Source: Tetradesmus obliquus
Lineage: Eukaryota; Chlorophyta; Chlorophyceae; Sphaeropleales; Scenedesmaceae
DNA length: 64,000 nt
NCBI GenBank assembly: GCA_030272155.1
Contig: CP126204.1
Span: 1,665,501 to 1,729,500, forward strand
Reading direction: 5' to 3'
Shown: positions 23,113 to 33,392 of the stretch, in pieces
How the letters are laid out: each line of letters starts with the position of its first letter
Numbering within the stretch: position 1 is the stretch's first letter
Made by a program: the position numbers and the translations under genes
Notes under the pieces: generated by a model
Told to the model about the DNA's origin: nothing
Databases searched by the model: none
What the model saw: the letters and a program-made list of their open reading frames with translations, nothing else

Positions 23113-25494
23113 TCATGTGCCAAGACCTGCAACAAAAGGCAGCAGAGCAGGCACAACCGCAGCCAGCAGGGCAGCAGTAGCATGGGTGAGCACGGCAGTG
23201 AACGCAGCTAGGAGGCAGAAAGGTAGAGAGAGAATGGGGAAAACAGAAACAGAAAATCAAGGCAGCTTCAAAATCAAGGCAGCATGCAGTGGCAGTCACG
23301 CATGAGATGTGCTGCGCAAGAGGTGTGCTGTGTTGTGACGCTGCATCGCATGCAGCATGCCATGTTTGCAGCCACGCCATCTACATTTCTCCACACCATG
23401 TTTGCTTCTGCCAAAAGCACCTGGATCCGTGCAGCAGGAGCGCAGAACTCACCGGAACCGGGGCTGGGGCTGGGGGACTCGTCGCTGCCTGCAACAGGGC
23501 TGGGGCTGGGGGACTCGTCACTGCCTGCAACGGGGCTGGGGCTGGGGGACTCATCACTGCCTGCAACAGGGCTGGGGCTGGGGGACTCGTCACTGCCTGC
23601 AACGGGGCTGGGGCTGGGGGACTCGTCATTGCCTGCAACAGGGCTGGGGCTAGGGGACTCGTCACTGCCTGCAACGGGGCTGGGGCTGGGGGACTCGTCA
23701 TTGCCTGCAACAGGGCTGGGGCTGGGTGACTCGTCACTGCCTGCAACAGGGCTGGGGCTGGGTGACTCGTCACTGCCTGCAACAGGGCTGGGGCTGGGTG
23801 ACTCGTCACTGCCTGCAACAGGGCTGGGGCTGGGTGACTCGTCACTGCCTGCAACAGGGCTGGGGCTGGGTGACTCGTCACTGCCTGCAATGGGGCTGGG
23901 GCTGGGTGACTCGTCATTGCCTGCAACGGGGCTGTGGCTGGGTGACTCGTCACTGCCTGCAACAGGGCTGGGGCTGGGGGACTCATCACTGCCTGCAGCA
24001 TGCAATACAGCCACGCGTGAGTTATGCTGCGGAAGAGGTGTGCTGTGCTGTTGTAATATGACAGTTTTAGGCATGGTAAATGCACAACCGTTCACCTGGT
24101 GTGACGCTGCATCGCATGCAGCATGCCATGTTTGCAGCCACGCCATCGACATTCTCCCACACCATGTTTGCTGCTGCTGAAAGCACCTGGATCCGTGCAG
24201 CAGGAGCACATCACTCACCCGCACTGCAGGTGTTCTCCGTCACTTGCCAGGCGCCCATTGCGTCGCAGTCTGCAATGATGCTGCCTGAGGTGCCAGCAGG
24301 GCAGGAGGTGGTGGAGGTGCAGGAGCTGCCACGCGCGGTGCTGCTGCAATCAGTTGCCCATGCAGCAGAGTCCATGGAAGCAATGCTTGGCGCGCCGCTG
24401 CAGGTGCCTGCAGCATGCAGTGGCAGCCACGCGGGAGATGAGCTGCTGATAAGGCATGGAGTATGCACTATGATCACTCAGTGACTGTCGCTTGCGGCAT
24501 GCCATGTTCGTTCGGGGCTACAATCGCAGCTAGAGTTCACAATGCATCTACTGTAGCTGTCAAGCTGTATGGTTTCTGAGGTTCACCAGGCCATGTGAAG
24601 GAACTCTACCACGCTTCTAACCATGCATGATGGTTGCCCCTGAGCCCGGCTTATAATTACCAGCCCAGCAACAAGCATGTGTAGCATCTCTGTGTACACT
24701 CTGTACACTCTGTGTACACTCTAGGGGTGTACAGAGAGGTGTATTCGTCACATATAGGGGTGTACATGGAGGTATATAGGTCACGTATATGCCACTCACC
24801 AGGGCTGCAAGCGCCACTCAGCTGGCTCCACTGCCCATCCACCTGACATGAAAAAACAGGCCAGCAGCAACAGCAGCTCCACAGATCTCAGCTCTTGCGG
24901 CAACACCAGCAGCACATGAGGTGTGTGGTTGTTGTGGAAACCCACACAGGTCATGCTGCACACAGATCATGCTACACCGCACAGCCACAGTCATTCAGGG
25001 CAAGTGCATTTGCCGGCCCCGTATGTATACCAATGTAAAGCTTGCTATGCTGCGCGCTGGTTGGATGCAAGATGCAGTTGAACACGGGTGATGCCCTAGT
25101 CACATGCACAAACCGTCAACCAGCTCCTCTGCAGGACCAAGCACACTACCATAGCATAGCCCCCTACACCATGCTTAGCTCAAGTGTGAGCAACAGTTAT
25201 GATGGCAGCACAACATGCAGCTGTATGGCAGCCCTTCACGTCCGCAATTGCAGGTTAGCACGAGCTCTAGCAGCGCTGCTGCTGCCTCACCTGGCAGACA
25301 GCTGACAGGGTGCCAGTGAAGCCATTTCCACAAGCATCAGCGCTGCAGGCCTGACCCGCCATTGTCTGGCCACATGCGGAAGCCCAAGCAGCCGCGTCCA
25401 AGGGTGCCCGGTTGGCGGCCCAGCCAGCATCAGCAGTACGCATGGGTGTTGACCCCAGGAGACGGCTGCGTGATGTGTGCCATGGAATGCGTCA

Positions 25495-25566
<72 letters not shown>

Positions 25567-28500
25567 CATGCAGCAAAGGGCACTCTTGAGAGGTCACGCA
25601 TGTGCATTGTACTGAATGCAGAACATGACTACCACTATCCTGCCTCATTGCCGTGCCATGTGGCAAGCTGTATGTTGCGCAGTTTTAACAGCAATTACAT
25701 TGTGCAAAGCCAATAGCATTCGTGCACATGCGCAGCAATTTGCCGCATGGGCATGCACACGCCATCCATGGCAACTGCTACTGCAGGAGGTGGAAGCTTT
25801 GGTTCTGTGCTTGTTGGTGGCAGCTGTACAGCTGCAAATCTGCAGACAGGAGTAGGCAATGCATTCCAAGTCCACAAAGCTGCAGTGCCAGCCCATAGCC
25901 CAGCTGTTGTGTGGCGTGCCGTGAGCATGCATGCCACGTCAGCATCCTGCTTTGTTCAAGCTGCTACATAGGCATCAATCTGAGCACAGCAATAATACAT
26001 TGTCATGCTCACCACTGCACGCGGTCGCGGCCTTGCTTCTGGTGGATTGGCCCCGGGTGCAGGGTGAGCATTTGGTGCTGCCAGCAAGGCGAGCAAACGT
26101 GCCCACAGGGCAAGCTGTGCATGTTGCACTGCTCTCTGTAGAAGGCACATAGCCAGGCGCCTGGCTATGGTCACCGAGATGTCCAGCTGCATGTCCAGGC
26201 ATGTCCAGTGGCACCAAATCGTGTCCAGTTGGTGGGTTTGCATGTCCAGTTGCAGGTCCACTGGACTGGCAGTCTGCCTGCAACTGGACATGTGCTGCTG
26301 CTGATGCGTTGTACGGCACGATACCCGGCTGAACGCCGCAAGTAGGTGTTGTTGCATGTATGCCGCTTATACTGTGTCGCTGAACAGCCAGCACGTCAGC
26401 TGGCCAGCCCATGGGCTTGCTGTAGGGTTTGTCGATATCACGTCAACACCGGCTTGATATCCACGCCAAAGCGTGCGATAAAGTAAAGAATCATCATATA
26501 AAGCAGCATTTATGGTGTCTTATGGCACGACAGCGACTCAAGGCGAAGATCAGCATGTCACTACAGCATTGCACCACTTTCCCCGGCTGCCGAAGCAGCA
26601 GCCTTTCCAAACACATCGTTTAGTTCTAGTACAGTACCTTTAGCGGCCCGTATAGCCTCATTGCGCGCTGCTGCAAGGTGTGTCACTTGTTAAAATACAA
26701 AATGGCCAGATGGCATACGCTCGTGAACTGTTCGTCTACTGGTAAGCAAACAGCTGCAACCGATGATCAATATGATTACTGCTGAAGCATTACAGCGATC
26801 GCACCTGTGTCGCGCACTGCTGCTGCGTTGCATATGGTGCACGGGGCTGAAACAGATTGCAAGCTCGTGTCCACTGGCAGAGACCATCGCTGAAAGCGTT
26901 AATGAATGACAACAGATCAATGCGGTTATTGGGCGTTTGTGAGGCTGCAGACGCCTGCTCATTGAGCAGCAGCAGTCCTTGAAGCACTATGCAGCTGCAA
27001 GGTTGATCCTGCAGGATTTCAATGCTGTAGAAAGCGCATGGAGCTGCTACTGCTTATCTTGATACTTTGATGACATGGTGAGCGACTCTTACCCAGATCA
27101 GCAGCGGCTGAAACGACAGCACCCAGCCCTGCAGCTGCTAGAGCGCCCAGCTCACAGCAGCAGCAGCAGCAGCAGCTACAGTTGCAGCAGTGCAGCAGTA
27201 CTGTCGCAGGAATGATCACATCATCACCAGATCAAGATCAGTTTCAGGTACAGCAGCATCAGCCGTGCTATGTCAGCTGTAGAGGCTGGGTGCATGCAGG
27301 TTGTCCACAGGTGCAGTTGTGTGTCACCTGCGTTGCTGCTGCTGCTGTGTGCAGGCTCCTGTCAGCTGCCCGTCTCCCAGCATCACAGGTAGGTCAGAAT
27401 AACGAAACCTAACAGGTAGCAGGTTACAGCTGCTGCTACTGCTGCTGCTGCTGTGAAGTGACAGGCCTCCCAATCAAGAGCATGCCGCTTGCTGCAGGGC
27501 TTGTCGTGATCATTCTTGGCAACGCGTGCATGAACATACGCACGCAGCAGACAGCATGCCCAGCAGGCCAGCAGTTGCATAATGTGGAACGTGCTTGCGA
27601 CGCACTTCACACACACCATACTTGCTCGCAATGCCCTCCATGTGGTGTGCGTGCCACCCATCCAGCTTTTACTCCCTGCGTGCATGGGTCCTACTTGATT
27701 GCAGTCAGCATGGCGCCACTGTATCTAATGCAGCAGCAGACAACCTGCTTGGAGACCACCTTTGTGATGTATTGACATGAGACCTCTGTTGGTGCGCAGA
27801 CCTTCACTATAGAGACACAGGGGCCGACTTTCCGGCAGCGTGGCATGGCTGATGCACTTCCTGGTGAGCTTGAGGGGTGTGGCATTGCAAGCAGTCTGCC
27901 TCATATGTGCAATTCAGTGGCAGCGATTATGTTGGCGCAGATGCTGCTGCTCTGTAGTGTTGCATGTAGTGGTGCGTGGCGGGCGCCAATCAACGCGCAA
28001 ACGCCGGTTGGCCCAGACCTTGATTGAGATAACGCCAACCTCAACAAGTGCCACATCCTACGCTGCAGCATGCAAATCTAAGTGCAGCTGCTCTGTTTCT
28101 GCTGCACTGCTGCAGGGGTGTTCTTTGAAACAACCGCTACACTTGTGATCAATATTGATCATTCCTGCAGTAATGCAGGCAGTGGCAGCCTGCCAACTCG
28201 CAGTTGATGCCAGCTACGCAGACACCAGTGCGCGATCAACAGCTGCTGGAACGTGTATGTTTTCGTTGGCAGATGGTGGCATGCAGCGGTAGTGGCAGCT
28301 GGTGCATTGCTGTGCTGGCGCTGCCTGCAACAGGATGCACAGTGAATGCAGTTGGCATAGGCATCATCTGTACAAGTGGTAGAGACGCAATCTTGTCAAT
28401 GCGGTTCTTGGCAGCTGTTCCGCGTGGTGTCCTCACTGCTTATGTTGTGATTGCAGCAGCTGGGTGCCTTTGCTGTCATGCAGCAGCTACGTGCTGTTGA

Positions 28501-29254
28501 TGTTGTTGTGATTGCAGCAGCTGCCAGATTCTGTTTGTATTGCAGCAGCTACATGCTGATTTTGCTACAGCCCATGGGTCACTTGCCCACTTGGCAGTTG
28601 CAGCTGCAGTGACTTGGTACCAGGGGGTCGAGGGCGCCAACCCAAGCACCTCAACATTGCTGTCCTGCCGCGAACACTTGTTTATTGCATCAAATACCTT
28701 GATACAACGGTAATAGGCAGCTTATGAGAGTCCAATTGCCGTGTCCAGTATCGTGTCCAGTCACCTACTCGATGTCCAGCAGCATGCTGGACATGGCCAT
28801 GTCCAGTCTCACACTGGACATGCCACATGGCATGTCCAGTTGCACACCATGCAACTGGACATGCCTGGACATGCAGCTGGACATCTCGGTGACCATAGTG
28901 CGGCATGCAGCAGACACATTCCCTGCTGCCAGAGGAAGAGGGCTGCGTCTTGCAGGACTGGCAGCCATCGCCGCAACCGGTTGTTGTCCACTTGTCATTT
29001 TTGGTACCACTGCTGCGGCAAGCAGCAGGCACTTGAGCTTCCGGCCCGTTGTCCTCCTTGTCCCGCTTCGGCCCGTTGTTTTCCTTCTCCCGTTGTCCCT
29101 TCGCACCCAACAGCCGCCTGCCAACAGCGGCATCAATGATATCATTCTGGTAATGCGTCCGAGCTAGGGACGCACGATCTCGTGCGCCTGAGCTGACGAT
29201 GCTGCCGAACAGCAGCAGTGCCAGAAACCCCATTGTTTTCCCGACACGTGCCAT
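23113..29254 (-). CDS. Gene B: secreted cysteine-rich protein with Ser/Pro repeats and probable GPI anchor
   Basis: Predicted exons: 28,894-29,254; 26,013-26,186; 25,291-25,465; 24,800-24,842; 24,219-24,407; 23,453-23,992; 23,113-23,207. ATG at 29,254 begins MARVGKTMGFLALLLFGSIV, a signal peptide. The cysteine block GCGDGCQSCK...SRECVCC matches the N-terminus of gene A, as do GYVPSTESSATCTACPVGTF and the later modules, including a 43-bp microexon of identical length. Exon 6 encodes fifteen GSDESPSPSPVA-type repeats. The last exon supplies AAF then a hydrophobic tail (AALLAAVVPALLPFVAGLGT) and TGA, typical of a GPI-attachment signal. All phases agree except between exons 2 and 3, so one exon there is probably missed. 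An acceptor just before the ATG and a donor at about 29,467 suggest a 5' untranslated intron. Likely a cell-wall or surface glycoprotein. Confidence 0.7.
23453..23992 (-). repeat. 36-bp coding minisatellite, 15 units, filling one exon of gene B
   Basis: The exon is 540 bp, exactly fifteen 36-bp units, each encoding GSDESPSPSPVA or a close variant (SH, ND, IA). AG precedes it and GTGAGT follows it. Ser-Pro repeats are typical of hydroxyproline-rich algal wall proteins and would be glycosylation targets. The opposite strand is also open (GLGLGDSSLPAT) but lacks supporting exons. Confidence 0.92.
24690..24790. repeat. GTGTACA-rich repeats in a gene B intron
   Basis: Repeated GTGTACA, CTGTACACTC and GGGGTGTACA elements lie just downstream of the 43-bp exon at 24,800-24,842. 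No coding signal. Confidence 0.7.
26165..28898. mobile_element. 2.7-kb element with 45-bp perfect terminal inverted repeats inside gene B
   Basis: The left end CTATGGTCACCGAGATGTCC matches the reverse complement of the right end perfectly for 45 bp. Both ends continue as clusters of TGTCCAG/CTGGACA subterminal repeats (26,180-26,300 and 28,740-28,890). In gene A the equivalent coding sequence is continuous (CVCCKVGYV); in gene B it is split exactly here (CVCCMP and PGYVPST). No transposase was recognised inside, so it is probably non-autonomous. No clear target-site duplication was found. The left end abuts a perfect 20-bp palindrome at 26,149-26,168. Confidence 0.8.
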
Positions 29255-29559
29255 CACCTGCACAATGCGAAATAAAAAAAATACGTTATAATTGCAGCTG
29301 TTTTGCACGCTAGGCGCGCCTGAGCAGTATTGTACAACTACCCGCCAAGGCAGGCCACTCAAACGCAGCGCATGTGATCAGTGCAGGCATTTAAAAACGA
29401 GTTATACGCTGCTTGCAGGCTACATTTGTGGCAGCGTCGCAGCAGAGCCCGCGTGTGCAGCACTCACCGGACCCAAGCGCTCGCAATGTAAAAAATATCA
29501 GGCAAATGTCAGGATTAATTCGTCAAGCAGCGATAGATTGACACATAACAATAGGCTAT

Positions 29560-30070
29560 TGCGGAGATGCTTTAAGCTTCACGGGCAGGGCTCGTCGAAC
29601 TTCTGTCGTAGCGTAAGAAGCAGGTCGGAAGATTGGGTTCTGACTACAATTGCCGATGGAGTTCTCCGTGGCTTCCAATCACGCCCCATCCGGCAACAGA
29701 TGAATTCCATTAGCTTCAAGGAGGCGGATACACCCAACGGCTCACCACACAGACAATCAGGCAACGCAGCTTTTCACGAACTGCGCGGCATCGAAGCCCG
29801 CTGAACACATGCATTTTCAAGATTTTCAGGAAGACAATAAAACTTGCAAATGCACTGCCCTCATCCTCAGTGATCGCCTGTCATCGCCACACGTCTCCTT
29901 CCGGGTGTTACTGCGATGGAGTTCTCCCCGACTTCCAGTCGAGCCCCACCTGGTGCGTCACATATCAAGACTTTTCCAAGCAAATGGAGGCGGATAAACC
30001 CAGAGGCTGACCACACAGCAACAATCAGACAAAGGACCTTGTTACGAACTGCGCGGGATCAAAAGCCCAA
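29560..30070 (+). mobile_element. Two degenerate retroelement fragments (DIRS/Ty3-like reverse transcriptase leader)
   Basis: The first fragment (about 29,575-29,803) reads EDWVLTTIADGVLRGFQSRP, resembling the WVL..I..G....F...P leader before the reverse transcriptase domain of DIRS/Ty3-type elements. A second, more decayed copy of the same DNA lies at about 29,885-30,065. No full polymerase, integrase or recombinase follows. Assignment to a superfamily is tentative. Confidence 0.4.
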
Positions 30071-30299
30071 TAAGCAAAGGCACTGCCTCCATCATCAGTG
30101 ATCGCCACACACCCCGTTCCAGGAGATACATAGCACCCAGGCCAATAACAGCAATGGAAGTTAAACATACTGCTCTGCAACATCTCCATGCAGCATCTGC
30201 TGCGGCACAGCTGCCTGCCGCTTGCTCCAATGCTGCTGGGTTCCGCATGTGCACTACACTGCAACCGCTGTGTGCAGCACCTGCAACTCTCGCCGCACC

Positions 30300-30763
30300 A
30301 CACAGCCGCACAAGCCTACTGCCTGCGGCGAGGCGTGCTGCTGCAGCTGCTGTGAGTGCGCAGCACTGCAACAGCGCGATGTTGGGCAGCATGCAGCACT
30401 AACTTGCCGCACAGCCGCCCACCGCCTGCACCCGTTGCTGCTGCGTGCCGCAACTGACCACCACTGCAACAGCTCAACGCAGCACTGACTTGCCCCACAG
30501 CTGCCGCGGCCTACCTGCACTGCTGAGGCGTCCTGCTGCGGCTGCTGTGAGGCCACACCACTGCAACAGCTCCATGTGGGGCAGCATGCATGCACGCATG
30601 CGATTGCCACACCACACAGATGCCCAGGCTTATCGCCTGCGCCGCGGGGGTGTGCTGCTGCTGCTGCTGCTGCTGCTGCTGCGCTGCATTCGCTTTAAGC
30701 TGCACTCGCCACACCGCACAGCTGCCACCGCTTACCGCCTGCGCCGCGGTGGCGTGCTGCTGC

Positions 30764-30796
<33 letters not shown>

Positions 30797-31260
30797 GCTG
30801 CATTCGCTTGAAGCTGCACTCGCCGCACCGCACAGCTGCCCAGGCTTATCGCCTGCGCCGTGGTGGCGTGCTGCTGCTGCTGCTGCTGCGCTGCATTCGC
30901 TTAAGCTGCACTCGCTGCACCGCACAGCTGCCCACGCTTACCGCCTGCGCCGCGGTGGCGTGCTGCTGCGGCTGCTGCTGCTGCTGCTGCTGCGCTGCAT
31001 TCGCTTTAAGCTGCGCTCGCCGCACCGCACAGCTGCCCACGCTTACCGCCTGCGCCGCGGTGGCGTGCTGCTGCGGCTGCTGCTGCTGCTGCTGCGGCGG
31101 CGCCGCATTCGCTTGAAGCTGCACTCGCCGCACCGCACAGATGCCCAGGCTTATCGCCTGCGCCGCGGCGGTGTGCTGCTGCTGCTGCTGCTGCTGTTGC
31201 TGCGCTGCACTCGCCGCACCGCACAGCTGCCCACGCTTACCGCCTGCGGCGCGGAGGTGT
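30300..31260 (-). repeat. Tandem array of the terminal exon end of the RNPS1-like gene
   Basis: About seven units of roughly 90-110 bp, centred near 30,640, 30,746, 30,856, 30,949, 31,053, 31,164 and 31,245, each repeat the exon end encoding STPPRRRR and its TAA-containing boundary. They are followed by GCAGCAG-rich and TGTGCGGTG sequence. More diverged units continue to about 30,330. Only the copy at 31,237 is contiguous with the rest of the exon. Confidence 0.88.
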
Positions 31261-33355
31261 GCTGCTGCGGCTGCTGCTGCGCCCGCTGCTGCTGCGCGAG
31301 CTCGACCTCCCCCTGCCCCTGCTGCGGCTACTGCTGCTGCTCCGGCTGCTGCTGCTGGTGCTGCTGCGGCCCCTGCTGCGGCTCCTGCTGCTGCTGCTGG
31401 GGCTGGCGGCACGGCCGCGTGAGCTCCTCTTGGGAGGGGAGGCGTTGCGGCGCCCAGGGGGGCTGCGGCCCTGCAGGTTATCAAGCAGCAGCGGCAGTGC
31501 ACATATGCGCAGGCATAAACAAAAAGTTTCAATCTACTACCAATTTCAAAAGCTGGACGCAAGCGGACGCAAGCGGGGACGTGTTGCGGCACCCTGGGGG
31601 GCTGCGGCCCTGCAGGCCATTATGTAAAACGAAACAGCAGCGGCAGTGCAGATGCGCAGGCAGAAGCATGATGCGTTAGATCTACCACCGATTACAACAG
31701 CTGGACACAACGCGCAGTCCACTTTCAACACAGTTGACGTAAAGTTCACACAAAGGTCATGCAAAGGTCACACAAAGAACTCGCCCTCGCAGGCGCGGGG
31801 CTCCTGCGCCGCACAGGGCTGGGGCTGCTGCGGCCACACTCATATCAAGCAAAGCCAACTTCACACAAAGTTCACACAAAGTTCACACAAAGCTCACACA
31901 AAGTTCACACAAAGGACTCACCCTCGCAGGCACAGGGCTCCTGCGCCGCACAGGGCTGGGGATCCTGCGGCCGCCGCCAGCAGCAGCAGCAGCGCGGCCA
32001 GGCGGGCTGCGGCCGCCGGCCCTGCCTGGCGGGGAGCGTGAGCGGCGGCGCGGCGGGCTGCGGCCGTAGCCGCTGCCTGGCCTGCCCACAGGCCTGCAGC
32101 ATGACAGCAGGTGGTGCAGCAGCGGCTAGGTGACAGCAGTGGGAACGTGGTTGCTGTTGTTCTTGTTGTAGTTGGTGGTGGTGGCGGTGGTGGTGGTGTC
32201 AATGCAAATAAGCAGCAGTGTGGTTTGTGCGGCGGGCTGCGGCTGTAGAGATGCTGCAAGGTGAGTGCCCTCCCCCTCCGCCGCCAGAAACACATGCAGC
32301 TCACCTGCCGCCGCCGCGAGGGGGTGACGGGTACCGTCCAGCACCACCCCTGAACCCTGGCGAGCCGTCCCTGCCGCCGCCAGGCCTCCGCACATCACCG
32401 CGGTCCCTGTCAGCACCAACACCTCCTCCCCTTGCTCCACCATAACCGCCGCCGCCTCCACCATAAGCGCCTGCCCTGTCACCGTCATCATCCCTGCCAG
32501 GTGGTGAGCGGCCGCGCGCGCCGCCTGCCCCTGCACGCTCGCGCTCCCTATCCCTGTCACGGATGTCGCGTGCGGGAGCAGCGCCGCCGCGCTCGCGCTC
32601 TCGCTCACGGTCACGGTCTGCGAGGCTAGCTGCTGCTGTGGCGCGGTGTGTGCGGGGGCTGTCGGGCGGGGCTGGCAGGCGCGATGGGAGGGTTGCTTCT
32701 GGGCGTTTCTTGGCGGTCAGCACGAACGCCACCCTGGCGGCAGCAGCAGCAGCAGCAGCGGTAGCAGCGGACGTCAACAGAAGTGTCGCGTGTTCGATGT
32801 ATCTTGAACAGCAGCAGGGATGCACACAAGAGAGCCGGTACGAGTAAGACGGCAGCTAGCTAGCTGCCTACACCAAAGACACATACTAGTGTGATGGTGT
32901 TCACAATGAGCGTGGCCAACCTGATGGTGATGGCCGAAGCATATGTGAGCAGATGTAAAGGTAAGCGATAGGTCAGCAGCAAGTGACAACAAGCAACAAC
33001 ATGATAGTTCATGTGAAACTTGACTCGTGGATGGTGCCTCCATCCAGCTAACCCCCATCCAGCAGCAACAAGCAGCAGCAAGCAGTAACAAGCGGCCAGC
33101 AAGCAGCCCGCAGCTACATAAGCTTACGCCTGTGACGCGCCACTCACTGCATGGCTCCATCCAGCTGGCCCCCATCAAGCAGCAACAAGCAGCAACAAGC
33201 GGCAACAAATGGCCAGCAGCCCGCAGCAACATAAGCTTTTACGCCTGTGATGCCTCACTCACTGGATGATGGCGCCGTCCAGCTGCCCGCCGTCCATGTA
33301 GTCGCGCGCACGCTCGGCCTCCTCACGCGTCTCATACTCCACCACTGCAGCAGCA

Positions 33356-33392
<37 letters not shown>

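Noticed and set aside
23284-24180. Long plus-strand open frame of GLGLGDSSLPAT repeats
   Set aside because: It is the complement of the Ser/Pro repeat exon. Splice sites, signal peptide, cysteine modules and GPI tail all support the minus strand.
26165-28898. A transposase gene inside the inverted-repeat element
   Set aside because: No frame showed a recognisable catalytic motif or zinc finger pattern; the frames are short and Cys/Ala/His-rich by base composition.
30445-31679. Leu- and Cys-rich plus-strand and Ala/Gln-rich minus-strand frames
   Set aside because: They are frame shadows of the RS-coding exon and its tandem exon-end copies; the RS frame connects in phase to the RRM exons.
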